DNA from: a virus
Length of the DNA: 46,601 nucleotides
Reading direction: 5' to 3' (one strand)
Virus record (IMG/VR): IMGVR_UViG_3300017783_004180
Location: 1-46,601 of that record
Shown here in pieces: positions 21,605 through 29,353 of the stretch; position 1 is the stretch's first letter; the number at the start of each line of letters is the position of its first letter. The position numbers and the translations under genes were made by a program. The notes below the pieces were generated by a model. That model was not told where the DNA came from, did not search any database, and saw only the letters and a program-made list of their open reading frames with translations.

Positions 21605-21723
21605 AACGGACTCTCCATTTCGCTCTGGAGTGGTGAAAGTCGATGAGCATAAGGGTTTATACCAGGAAAAAAGATGTGCTTTCCAGTGAGCTGTGAGAAG
21701 CTCTATATTTGAAATGCCCTTAT
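21605..21723 (-). ncRNA. Candidate structured RNA downstream of the 21720 gene
   Basis: A 7-bp closing stem (ATAAGGG at 21649-21655 with CCCTTAT at 21717-21723) encloses two hairpins: GAGCT/AGCTC (21688-21703) and GGAAA/TTTCC (21665-21684). Together they form a three-way junction that begins at the stop codon of the upstream gene. A further hairpin CTCCA/TGGAG lies at 21613-21630. The remainder up to the HTH promoter holds only a short AAAAC/GTTTT pairing. No T-run follows, so it is not a plain terminator. It may be a 3'-UTR element or a small RNA; transcription is unproven. Confidence 0.4.
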
Positions 21724-22466
21724 TTTACCCTGTTTTTAAGGTTTTTAAGAGCTGTTTCTAGCTTTAAAGGTATATATGGGGCAAATTGGAGGGTTGTGCG
21801 TGGTTTATTACTATGGTTTCTAACACCATGAATAGTAGATAGGTTGATAAGGCAGGTTCCATTATTCTGATGAGTGAATACTCTGGTGCATTCTGCCTGT
21901 TCTTTCTCAGTTAAGATAGCATAGATATCTTCCCTATGCTTAAATTTTTCTTTATCTCTTTGAGCAATAGATTCTTGGAAATTAAAATCCCATGTTGGGT
22001 GAGAGTAGAAGTCTGTATGATGTTCTCCTTCTCCCCAAGTCATGTTTATCGCCCACGAGTCTCCATGCTGGCGAGAATGACAATGTAATGCCATCTTAGA
22101 ATTAGGTGGTGTGGTTAGAACAATACAATACCAACCTCCAGGAATCCAATTAAGATATCTATGTACAACTTCAGGTATTACCTCTGGGCGAAGTTCCCAA
22201 GGAAAAGAGTTTTGTTTCCATTGACCACCATGTTCATGACTATCTGCATATTCACCAACATTAAAATGCATCTCTTGGTCTAATAGATTAATATCTTCAT
22301 GTTGAAGACCAGTAGTTTGTTCCCCATCCTTTGTAAGATTGATAACTGTAATTGTTTTCTTATCAGTTGACCAAAGATTAGGTCTTTCTATTTTAGGGAT
22401 GTTTAATGGGATTAAGTATTTAGATTGAATAAGGGACTTGTTTCCACTTACCACTTTCTTGGTCAT
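21720..22466 (-). CDS. Oxygenase-like cupin-fold protein (248 aa)
   Basis: A His-rich site ALHCHSRQHGD (HxH at 128-130 or HxD at 134-136) is followed about 80 residues later by TIHGVRNHSNKPRTTLQF, with His213 and Arg223 placed as in 2OG/Fe(II) oxygenases. The long NMTWGEGEHH segment between them fits a beta-helix. The exact metal ligands are ambiguous, so this is a weaker call than the other oxygenase-like proteins here. It overlaps the upstream small secreted protein by 47 bases. Substrate unknown. Confidence 0.55.
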   Translation of the reverse strand: MTKKVVSGNKSLIQSKYLIPLNIPKIERPNLWSTDKKTITVINLTKDGEQTTGLQHEDINLLDQEMHFNVGEYADSHEHGGQWKQNSFPWELRPEVIPEVVHRYLNWIPGGWYCIVLTTPPNSKMALHCHSRQHGDSWAINMTWGEGEHHTDFYSHPTWDFNFQESIAQRDKEKFKHREDIYAILTEKEQAECTRVFTHQNNGTCLINLSTIHGVRNHSNKPRTTLQFAPYIPLKLETALKNLKNRVK

Positions 22467-22719
22467 AGTAAAATTCCTGACATGAGTGTGACCAAAATTC
22501 TACATAGTAAGTAGTTTCCCCATGAGATATAGTGTAGTTTCCTGTCTCATCCTTTTGAAATGGTAATGGGTATTCTTTTATATTATTCTTTAAAAAATAA
22601 GCACACTCGTTTCTATTTTCAAATGGTATAGTCCAGTTGGAATGAAGAGTGTCTCCACTGCCTACAAATGCAGTAAGCACTATGTAAAAAATAGTATCTA
22701 TGAAAATATCTGGCATCAT
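22420..22719 (-). CDS. Small secreted or anchored protein (99 aa)
   Basis: The N-terminal hydrophobic stretch (IFIDTIFYIVLTAFVG) is followed by a probable periplasmic domain with two Cys (NECAYF and SCQEF) and many Tyr/Trp. The layout resembles the protein at 13703-13984. It is coupled to the cyclase by an ATGA overlap, so a role at the envelope near the cyclase sensor domain is conceivable. No family recognised. Confidence 0.6.
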   Translation of the reverse strand: MMPDIFIDTIFYIVLTAFVGSGDTLHSNWTIPFENRNECAYFLKNNIKEYPLPFQKDETGNYTISHGETTYYVEFWSHSCQEFYYDQESGKWKQVPYSI

Positions 22720-24557
22720 TTTGGTTCGTATATTGTTATAAGTTCTTCTTTTCCCTTCACCTTGATTTTATCAAGTTCTTTGGATTCAATACTATTTAGG
22801 GCATCTTTGGTGTACTGAGAATATAGAGTATGACAGTTTTTATAGTTTCTAGTTTGAGCTTCTAATCTGGCAGCAAGGTTTACTGCGTCACCGATTACTG
22901 AGTAATCAAATCTCATTTCACTACCCATATTTCCTACAATACATGTACCAGTATTTACACCTGAGCCAATATTAATCTCAGGTAATCCTGCTTCTTTATA
23001 TTCTTTCTTTAATTTTTGTGTTTCTTCAGCACACTCTATAGAAGTTTTGACTGCCAACTCTGCATGATTATCACAATCAAGTGGAGCATTCCAGAATGCC
23101 ATAATACAGTCGCCCATATATTTATCGACACACCCACCATTAGCCAATACAATTTTAGTCATACGATTTAAGTAATCATTGATGAGTTCAACTAATCCTT
23201 CTGGGTCATCTTTATTTTTAAAATACTCAGATATAGGAGTAAAGCCAACTATATCCATAAATAAGAAACTCATCTCTCTTTTCTCACCACCCAGTTTTAA
23301 TTTACTTGGATCTTTTTGTAATATAGCAACTTGTCTTGGATCTAGATATCTTTCAAACTGTTTTCTTATTTGTTGTTTTAAATTAAACTCTAGGATAAAT
23401 CTAGTAAAGGTAGCATGAAAACCTACAAGGAATGTAGCTATTACAAACCAAGATACATCTACTAGCCAACCATAATAAGTAAATGCGAAGTATGCTTTCG
23501 CGATGGCAGCAGATACAACCACACCTAGATAAATTGCCAACCAAGCATAAGGTAAAAACCTACAAGCAAAGATAGTAATAATACACCAAAACATCATTAG
23601 CATTATTTCTGCTAATGGCAACCAATCTACTCTAGTTATTTGTTCGCCTGATAAAACAGTTTGTAATGTAGAAGCAGTTATATAATGTGAATACTGTTCA
23701 CCTCTTGGTGTAGCAATTATATTAGATATACCAGCAGCAGTTGGAGATACGATTATAGTTTTACCAAATAATAATAAATCATTTATCCCATTTTCTACAT
23801 CCATCATTGACATAGTATGATATTCTTTATCGTGCCTTAACCATATTCTAGCATTCGCATCAGTTTCAATAGTAGCGAATCCTGGAACTCTCATAGCTTG
23901 TATGCCACCATCACCTGCTTTTACTTGATAGGATGGGTCGCCCACTGCGACTCTAATAACTTCTATGGCTATACTAGGATATATGTCATTATCTATTTTC
24001 ATAAGTAGAGGAACTCTACGAACAACACCATCTATTTCAGGTGCAGTATTTACAACACCTACACCATTTGCTGCCTGACCAAGTTGTGGTATTGGACCAA
24101 GCATACCACCCCACTCAAATAAGTATGGTAATGGGTCACCTATTTTAGCCACACCTCTAGGCACACCATTCTTATTAATATCATTAGTTCCTAACTGAGC
24201 GATAACAGTTCCTGCTTTTAGTGTAGATTCAAACACCCAGTCGCCATCCTCTCTATCTTTTTCTGAGAATAATATTGGGAATACTATTACACCTGCTCCA
24301 GCTTCTCTTAATTTTTCTATAAGGAAACTGTAGTGTACTCTAGAGAATGGGTATTGACCTTTGACATCTAATGTAGCTTCGTCTATTTCAACTATAACTA
24401 TATCTTCAGAAAAAGTTTTTTCTTCTGATGCTAATAGAAAATCAAAAGATTTTAATTTAATTATTTCTTTGAAGTCAGGATTGTATAATCCGATACCTGC
24501 CAGAATGGCAAGTGTTATGAACGCACTAGTCCAGTGTGTTAGAATCTTTTTTATCAT
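22716..24557 (-). CDS. CHASE2-domain class III nucleotide cyclase
   Basis: The 613-residue protein has an N-terminal membrane segment, a periplasmic CHASE2 sensor (roughly 30-300, with DIVIVEIDEATL and YPFSRVHY), three hydrophobic spans (about 310-385) and a cytoplasmic class III cyclase domain (about 425-600). Catalytic features are intact: FLFMDIVGFT (metal Asp), DKYMGDCIMAFWNAP (second Asp) and DYSVIGDAVNLAARLE (Asn and Arg). Such proteins make cAMP in response to an external or envelope signal. Bacterial CHASE2 cyclases often sit beside FecR-domain genes, as here. It overlaps iscU by 32 bases. cAMP versus cGMP cannot be settled by eye. Confidence 0.92.
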   Translation of the reverse strand: MIKKILTHWTSAFITLAILAGIGLYNPDFKEIIKLKSFDFLLASEEKTFSEDIVIVEIDEATLDVKGQYPFSRVHYSFLIEKLREAGAGVIVFPILFSEKDREDGDWVFESTLKAGTVIAQLGTNDINKNGVPRGVAKIGDPLPYLFEWGGMLGPIPQLGQAANGVGVVNTAPEIDGVVRRVPLLMKIDNDIYPSIAIEVIRVAVGDPSYQVKAGDGGIQAMRVPGFATIETDANARIWLRHDKEYHTMSMMDVENGINDLLLFGKTIIVSPTAAGISNIIATPRGEQYSHYITASTLQTVLSGEQITRVDWLPLAEIMLMMFWCIITIFACRFLPYAWLAIYLGVVVSAAIAKAYFAFTYYGWLVDVSWFVIATFLVGFHATFTRFILEFNLKQQIRKQFERYLDPRQVAILQKDPSKLKLGGEKREMSFLFMDIVGFTPISEYFKNKDDPEGLVELINDYLNRMTKIVLANGGCVDKYMGDCIMAFWNAPLDCDNHAELAVKTSIECAEETQKLKKEYKEAGLPEINIGSGVNTGTCIVGNMGSEMRFDYSVIGDAVNLAARLEAQTRNYKNCHTLYSQYTKDALNSIESKELDKIKVKGKEELITIYEPK

Positions 24558-24954
24558 ACCAATTTGATATCGCTTTCTTTATTCCTTCTTCTGCTAATAC
24601 TGAACAGTGAATTTTAATTGGTGGTAAATCTAATGCTTCAGCTATCTCATCGTTTGTAATCGCCATAGCTTGTTCAATAGTTTTACCTTTTAACATATCT
24701 ACGAACATTGTAGAGGATGCAATAGCAGAACCACACCCATATGTTTTAAACTTGACATCTAATATCTTGGCTTTATCAGGATCGTTAGCTTGGTCAAGTT
24801 TTAGTTGAAGTTTCATGACATCCCCACATGATGGGGCACCAACCATACCAGTGGCTATATCTGAATCCTGCGGATTGAATTTACCAACCGCATGCTTTTC
24901 AGGATTGCGTAGAACACTTTCAAATCTTTCTACGACTTCTTTAGAATAAGCCAC
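24526..24954 (-). CDS. iscU: Fe-S cluster scaffold IscU
   Basis: All three scaffold Cys are present: Cys43 in APSCGD (with Asp45), Cys74 in YGCGSA and Cys117 in IHCSVLAEE. The LPPIK motif that the chaperone HscA recognises is also there. IscU assembles 2Fe-2S clusters before transfer to apoproteins. The length of 142 residues is standard. The start is GTG 24954; a late box ACTAAATA ends 5 bases before it, so the mRNA is predicted to begin at the GTG. The neighbours are a curlin-repeat gene and the cyclase. It could boost cluster supply for iron enzymes in infection (inference). Confidence 0.93.
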   Translation of the reverse strand: MAYSKEVVERFESVLRNPEKHAVGKFNPQDSDIATGMVGAPSCGDVMKLQLKLDQANDPDKAKILDVKFKTYGCGSAIASSTMFVDMLKGKTIEQAMAITNDEIAEALDLPPIKIHCSVLAEEGIKKAISNWYDKKDSNTLD

Positions 24955-24959
24955 AATAT

Positions 24960-24967
24960 TATTTAGT
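24960..24967 (-). promoter_or_regulatory. T4-late-like promoter of iscU, leaderless
   Basis: Minus strand ACTAAATA, then ATATT, then GTG 24954. The predicted start is the G of the GTG codon, the same spacing as at csgF and the ferritin-like gene. Confidence 0.6.
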
Positions 24968-24981
24968 TATTTATTTTTTCT

Positions 24982-25701
24982 TTAATCTGCCACTGTGACA
25001 TTACACCCATTACTAGAATTACAAAACTGATTAAGCGAGTACGAACTGTTGCTATATCCATTATTCTGGTTGAGATCTAAGTTAGTCGGATAGTTGCCAT
25101 CTAGAGTTATGGTAGCAGTATGAGCAGAGTTATAACCCATCTGATAAGCAACTACATTATTATTATCATTATTTATAGTTAGGTTAAATGTTTTTGACCC
25201 ATCGTGACCTTGCATTATTCCAACATTATTACCATCACTGTATATTTTTAAATCTATTGAATGCGCACTATATATTTGACTTGGTGAACCATTTCTTTGA
25301 GCCATATAGACATCGTTATTATCTCCTTGTAGATATAACTTTTGATTGTGATTGCCAGCTTCTTGATTATCTGTTTGTGTAAAGTTTGTAAAGTTTGTAG
25401 TGCCTACACCCATACCCATGAATATATCATTACTATGACCATTAATATCAACATGTGCTGTTGAGAAGGTAGAAGTTGAAACAGTTTGTTTTTGTGTAAT
25501 CTTTAGGGAGTTATTATTACCAACGATACTAGCAGTTTGATTATGATATCCTCTAATTAAATTATTACCAGTACCATCTTGAATTACTTCTAGATTAAAA
25601 TTATTTCCTGATTGGTTTATATAAAGTTCGCTACCGAATGCTTCGGTCGCAAATAAAACAAAAAATATAATACTACTGATTTTGTAAAATATTGATGACA
25701 T
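24982..25701 (-). CDS. Curlin-repeat-like secreted protein (239 aa)
   Basis: ATG 25701 has an AGGAGG site at good spacing (ATG 25707 is too close). A signal peptide (SSIIFFVLFATEAFGS) leads to a mature part rich in Asn, Gln, Gly, Ser and Thr. It contains recurring units of the form hydrophobic-x-Q-x-G-x-x-N-x-hydrophobic (INQSGNNFNLEV, VIQDGTGNNLI, NGHSNDIFMG, LQGDNNDVYMAQ). This is the logic of CsgA/CsgB curlin repeats, though looser and longer than in E. coli. A Cys pair lies near the C-terminus (FCNSSNGCN). With CsgG and CsgF encoded upstream it is a likely export substrate forming an extracellular fibre or a nucleator. Confidence 0.75.
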   Translation of the reverse strand: MSSIFYKISSIIFFVLFATEAFGSELYINQSGNNFNLEVIQDGTGNNLIRGYHNQTASIVGNNNSLKITQKQTVSTSTFSTAHVDINGHSNDIFMGMGVGTTNFTNFTQTDNQEAGNHNQKLYLQGDNNDVYMAQRNGSPSQIYSAHSIDLKIYSDGNNVGIMQGHDGSKTFNLTINNDNNNVVAYQMGYNSAHTATITLDGNYPTNLDLNQNNGYSNSSYSLNQFCNSSNGCNVTVAD

Positions 25702-26794
25702 TGTCATTTCCTCCTAGTTCGTAATCAAATATGGCAAAGTCATTTTGTGTAAATGAAATTACATAACCATATTCTTTATCTAATCTAAGTTCAAAAAAGT
25801 TTCCTGCTCCCTCTCTAGAATAAACCCAATGTGGATCTTCATCTAGAATTATAATGCCAGTTTCAGGATCTTTACCTAATCTTATATCGCCTGTAGATTT
25901 TTGTTTATCAAACTCACTTCGCATAGCTTTAGCAAGTTCTTTATTAATTTGAGCCAAAATATCTACCAAAAAGTTTTGCTCTAAAAAATCTATATCTAAT
26001 CCAGTTGCCCACTGGTCTTCTTCTTCCTCTAAATAATCTACCTCTAAATCGTCAAACTGTAGGAAGTCAATATCTAATGCCGATGCTACTTTATTATATG
26101 CTGCTTCTCTCGCTTCACCTTCTTCTATTTCTTTCGGCTTTGACACGATAAGTAAATTGCCTATCATATCCTCATCTAAATTTAGTAATACTGGTTTCAT
26201 CGGCTGTGATGATACAGTACTAACTACTGTTGCTTGAAATGCTTGGTTAAGTATTACTTGACCTATATCTGATTCTACTGATATCTCACCTACAAAGCAA
26301 GCACCAGTAGAGTCGCAACTTGGTAGTAATATAATTGTAGAACCACCAATCTCATCAACAGTCATGCTAAAGTCAGTTCCCCTTACAGCGATAGTTGCTG
26401 TAGGTGTAGTGATATTAACATCTTGCCTTGAGTTCTTTGCTATCTGACCTGAAGCATATCTGATTGTTCCTAAACTTGCTTTCAATGACAGTTTTCCTGT
26501 CTTAGCTTTAGGATCGTAAACGAATTCATCAATGATTAGTTTAGAATGTTCTGTGACATCTACTCTTGTATCATCTACGAAGTCTATAGAAGTTTTACCA
26601 TCACCAGTCTTTACAGTGTCATAGCTGAAAACATCTAAATCTTCTGTAGTGTTTACTGACTCGCCATCAGCTTTTCTTTCAATAAACCCACTTCCTTGAT
26701 GGATAGTGACTTTACCAATATCGGCTTTAGCTTCTTGTGAGCATAGTAGAAGCATGCCAAATATCGTCATTGGTATAGCGAGTTTCAAACTCAT
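25673..26794 (-). CDS. FecR-domain secreted protein (373 aa)
   Basis: A signal peptide (residues 1-24, ending QEAKA) is followed by a FecR-type domain (about 30-180). Its signs are KTGDGKTSIDFVDDTRVDV, a Leu-rich strand set, GTIRYASG and ITTPTATIAVRGTDFSM, the classic end of this fold. The C-terminal 190 residues are acidic and end with VINILQNQ, similar to the curlin-type repeats nearby. FecR domains occur in envelope proteins that sense or anchor ligands and are often paired with CHASE2 cyclases. It overlaps the next curlin-repeat gene by about 29 bases. It probably sits in the periplasm as an adaptor for the fibre or cyclase system (inference). Confidence 0.8.
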   Translation of the reverse strand: MSLKLAIPMTIFGMLLLCSQEAKADIGKVTIHQGSGFIERKADGESVNTTEDLDVFSYDTVKTGDGKTSIDFVDDTRVDVTEHSKLIIDEFVYDPKAKTGKLSLKASLGTIRYASGQIAKNSRQDVNITTPTATIAVRGTDFSMTVDEIGGSTIILLPSCDSTGACFVGEISVESDIGQVILNQAFQATVVSTVSSQPMKPVLLNLDEDMIGNLLIVSKPKEIEEGEAREAAYNKVASALDIDFLQFDDLEVDYLEEEEDQWATGLDIDFLEQNFLVDILAQINKELAKAMRSEFDKQKSTGDIRLGKDPETGIIILDEDPHWVYSREGAGNFFELRLDKEYGYVISFTQNDFAIFDYELGGNDNVINILQNQ

Positions 26795-26810
26795 AACAAA
26801 CCTTTACGAA

Positions 26811-27506
26811 TTAATCAGTTTGGCTAATATCGATGTCATGATTATCACCACTAGTCGTTAGTGTAATCATTTGGTCATTAATACCACTTTGTACTATATC
26901 CACATCAGCGATTCCGCCAGTATGAGTATGTATCAGAGTATGTCCATTAACATCACCATTGCCATCCATGTCTATCAACCAGTTGTTAGTGTCACCATTC
27001 ACAGTTATTGTCAGGATGGCACTTGTACCATCTACTGTTGCTGCAACGACATTACTGTCGGAACCAGACTGACCAACTATATCTACATCAGCATTACCTG
27101 CTGCTGCAGTTTGACCAATATCTAAATCGATGTCGTTTGAATTACCTGTAAAATTAATTACTGCATTAGCAGTACCACAAGAACTATTGTTTCCTTGGCT
27201 GTCACAGTTTAAATCAACATTGTTTGAATTACCAACTAAATTAATAACACCACTATAAGTAGCACCATTAATCTGGTAAGTAATAACATTCGAGTTTCCT
27301 ATTTGGTCAATGTTTAATGTAGTGGTGGCACCTGTCGAACTGGAAGCAGTCGTAGAATTACCAATAGTGTTATTTTGACCATCTTGAGTAATATCTAAGT
27401 CAAGTGTATCACCACTTTGCGTGACATAGACATCATTCGCCATCAAAAAACTACCAGCAAATAACAAAGGGACAAATAATATAGCTGTTTTAATGTATTC
27501 CCTCAT
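26811..27506 (-). CDS. Curlin-repeat-like secreted protein (231 aa)
   Basis: A signal peptide (FVPLLFAGSFLMA) precedes at least seven tandem units such as ITQDGQNNTIG, IDQIGNSNVITY, LVGNSNNVDL, FTGNSNDIDL and DIVQSGINDQMI. They fit the curlin strand-loop-strand pattern with Asn, Gly and Asp/Gln ladders. The mature protein is acidic and has a Cys pair near residue 105-115. It follows csgG directly with a 17-base overlap. Assembly into an amyloid-like fibre at the cell or virion surface is likely, but amyloid formation cannot be read from sequence alone. Confidence 0.78.
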   Translation of the reverse strand: MREYIKTAILFVPLLFAGSFLMANDVYVTQSGDTLDLDITQDGQNNTIGNSTTASSSTGATTTLNIDQIGNSNVITYQINGATYSGVINLVGNSNNVDLNCDSQGNNSSCGTANAVINFTGNSNDIDLDIGQTAAAGNADVDIVGQSGSDSNVVAATVDGTSAILTITVNGDTNNWLIDMDGNGDVNGHTLIHTHTGGIADVDIVQSGINDQMITLTTSGDNHDIDISQTD

Positions 27507-28323
27507 CTTCTTTTTTCTCCTGTTTAAATTTCCAGAGTGACTTTTGCTCGCCCTGTTTTATTATTTCGATAATACAGTATTCTACTGCAGATCTTATAGC
27601 ATAATTTACAGGTTCGTTTGCACTTACCCCACTCTCAACCTCTATCGCTCTTGTGCCCATATCTATAAATCTAAAGGCATCAACTCCTGTCTTGTGAGAT
27701 GCGATAGTTTTTGTACCATTTACAGCTAGGATTACTTCTCCTGTTTGTACTGCTACAACTCTCATCGAGACAGTCACTTGGTCAACTCGATACTCTTCAT
27801 GAGCACCGATACCAAAATATCTTACACCGAAGCCACCTGTATCAATATTAGTGTCATAGGAAACAACTCCTCCTTCTAATATTAATCCAGCAAATAATAG
27901 TGGCTTTAAACTATTTTTATTTGCTTCGTTTCCTTCATACGATTCTCTAGTGGATCGTATTAATTGTCTTTCTTTTACGAGGTTATCTAAGCCACCTCGT
28001 TCAACAACTTTAAACCATGTACCATTACCAGCTTCTTTTAGTGCTTGTATCACCCAAACTTCTGGACCTTGAGTCACAGCAGTTGATAATTGTGAAAACT
28101 TTTGACTTGGTTTTCGTTGTCCAGTTTTATCACTAAAATTATAAACAGCAATCGTCATAATTTCTTGGTCTAGTTCTGGTAAATCAATCAGTAATTTATT
28201 TGTAGGAGTAGCATGATGGAAAGCACCCATCTCCTTGTAGTCATTTATTTTCTCAGGTGTGGTAGCACAACCTGCTAAAAAGAACAGACCCAACAATACT
28301 ATGCCTTTATATAAATTGTGCAC
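27490..28323 (-). CDS. csgG: Curli secretion channel CsgG
   Basis: I choose GTG 28323, which has a GGGAG site 7 bases upstream. The 277 residues equal E. coli CsgG. A lipobox (LAGC) gives an outer-membrane lipoprotein. Matches to CsgG run through the protein: VYNFSDKTGQ, FSQLSTAVTQG, VVERGGLDNLVKERQLIR, GGFGVRYFGIGA, YRVDQVTVSMRVV and FRFIDMGT. CsgG forms the nonameric pore that exports curlin. It is flanked by CsgF and a curlin-repeat protein in E. coli-like functional order. Curli-related genes have been reported in pelagimyophages, as I recall; their role in infection is not settled. Confidence 0.93.
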   Translation of the reverse strand: MHNLYKGIVLLGLFFLAGCATTPEKINDYKEMGAFHHATPTNKLLIDLPELDQEIMTIAVYNFSDKTGQRKPSQKFSQLSTAVTQGPEVWVIQALKEAGNGTWFKVVERGGLDNLVKERQLIRSTRESYEGNEANKNSLKPLLFAGLILEGGVVSYDTNIDTGGFGVRYFGIGAHEEYRVDQVTVSMRVVAVQTGEVILAVNGTKTIASHKTGVDAFRFIDMGTRAIEVESGVSANEPVNYAIRSAVEYCIIEIIKQGEQKSLWKFKQEKKEDEGIH

Positions 28324-28336
28324 TGAGCAACTCCCT

Positions 28337-28798
28337 TTAAAAAACAAAATCGCCGATAGGTACGCTCATGCTTGTCACAGATCCATTTTCATCTGTGATG
28401 GTAAGAGTTATAATTTCTGTTGTAGTATCCTTTACCCAATAGATAGTAGCACCCTCGACCTCTGAAGTACCACTTGTCGGACAGTTCGTAGTTGTACTGT
28501 CACAACTTGTACCGAACATATTATCCACTAACTGCTTCGACAAGTTAGCATAAATTCTGGATTCAACATTTTTAATAAACTTAGCAACTGTAGTATTCTC
28601 TTGTTCCCTTGTTAATCTAGCAGCATCGCTTTTTGCTGCATCTTTTACATCTTGTCCTCTTGAATATTGCAGTTGCTCAACACTCAATACATGGGAACTG
28701 TATCCTGAACCAGAAAAAGCTGGGTTCCCAAACTCGAAAACCAGAGCATCAGCTAATGCTATGCTCGGTAATAGTAGCAAAAATGCTAGAATCTTCAT
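28337..28798 (-). CDS. csgF: Curli assembly factor CsgF
   Basis: The start is ATG 28798, directly before the signal peptide (KILAFLLLLPSIALA). The mature N-terminus LVFEFGNPAFSGSGY matches the CsgF segment (FQFRNPNFGG in E. coli) that inserts into the CsgG pore. A helical middle (NVESRIYANLSKQLVD) and a C-terminal strand domain (ITDENGSVTSMSVPIGDF) follow as in the family. CsgF caps CsgG outside the cell and couples export to nucleation. The product is 153 residues, slightly longer than E. coli, with an added Cys pair. A late box ends 5 bases before the ATG, so the mRNA is predicted leaderless. Confidence 0.9.
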   Translation of the reverse strand: MKILAFLLLLPSIALADALVFEFGNPAFSGSGYSSHVLSVEQLQYSRGQDVKDAAKSDAARLTREQENTTVAKFIKNVESRIYANLSKQLVDNMFGTSCDSTTTNCPTSGTSEVEGATIYWVKDTTTEIITLTITDENGSVTSMSVPIGDFVF

Positions 28799-28802
28799 AC
28801 TA

Positions 28803-29075
28803 TTATTTAGTTTTTTCATCCTTTTTTTCATCCTGTTTCTTCTGTAATTCTTGTAATTCTATTACTGTATTAATCTTTGACTTCAGTCTTATAATATCAT
28901 TATCTAACATACGAATCCTATCTATCAATGCTATTAAAACTACATTGGCTTGGTCTAGCTTTTCAGCTATTAAGTTGGTAATGTAGTTATATATGAACCA
29001 GATAAACCAGCCCATACCAACCACAGCCACTATCGGGAAGCCATATTCATTTATTATTTCAATCACGCCGAGCAT
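28803..29075 (-). CDS. Small membrane/coiled-coil protein (90 aa)
   Basis: I favour ATG 29075, which lies within the upstream gene's last codons. The frame opens earlier, but only at a TTG and an ATG without ribosome sites. One membrane span (residues 10-32, FPIVAVVGMGWFIWFIYNYI) is followed by a coiled coil (LIDRIRMLDNDIIRLKSKI) and a Lys/Asp/Glu tail. It resembles its upstream neighbour (29059-29340) in layout and in the MLDN..I motif, so the two are tandem paralogues. Function unknown. Confidence 0.6.
   Translation of the reverse strand: MLGVIEIINEYGFPIVAVVGMGWFIWFIYNYITNLIAEKLDQANVVLIALIDRIRMLDNDIIRLKSKINTVIELQELQKKQDEKKDEKTK
28804..28811 (-). promoter_or_regulatory. T4-late-like promoter of the csgF operon, leaderless
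   Basis: Minus strand ACTAAATA, then ATAGT, then ATG 28798. The sequence AACTAAATAATAGTAT is repeated at 2141-2157. It would drive csgF-csgG and the downstream curlin/FecR genes. Confidence 0.6.
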
Positions 29076-29340
29076 CTTCTTTCCCATCGGCACGAGCAAT
29101 TCTTTCCTCGTCAGGTTTTAAATTAAGTGAATGTGAAATAAGTATGTCGAGCTTTATCATATCATTATTCATATTTTTGATACGATTGTCGAGCATGGAT
29201 ATAATCCCATGCATGGTCTTCACTTGGTCAGTGACACCTGATAGGATGTATTTTAGGATAATGTATATGAATGCCCCACCAGCAATACATCCTGCTATGG
29301 GCAGTCCTAGTTCTCCTATTAGTAAAAATATCTCATCCAT
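29059..29340 (-). CDS. Small membrane/coiled-coil protein (93 aa), paralogue
   Basis: A span (residues 5-33, LLIGELGLPIAGCIAGGAF) is followed by a coiled coil with IISMLDNRIKNMNNDMIKL, matching the MLDN pattern of the downstream neighbour. The C-terminus is charged. T4-like phages often carry such small anchored coils near holin or envelope genes. No specific role can be given. Confidence 0.6.
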   Translation of the reverse strand: MDEIFLLIGELGLPIAGCIAGGAFIYIILKYILSGVTDQVKTMHGIISMLDNRIKNMNNDMIKLDILISHSLNLKPDEERIARADGKEDARRD

Positions 29341-29353
29341 AAAACCGAGTCTG

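Noticed and set aside
21621-21660. Hammerhead ribozyme from GAAA...GATGAG on the plus strand
   Set aside because: The core needs CTGATGA and GAAA separated by stem II; here GAAA lies directly before CGATGAG, with no stem between.
26811-27506. CRISPR or simple DNA repeats in the Asn/Gly-rich curlin genes
   Set aside because: The repetition is at protein level only; DNA of the units differs and spacing is irregular.
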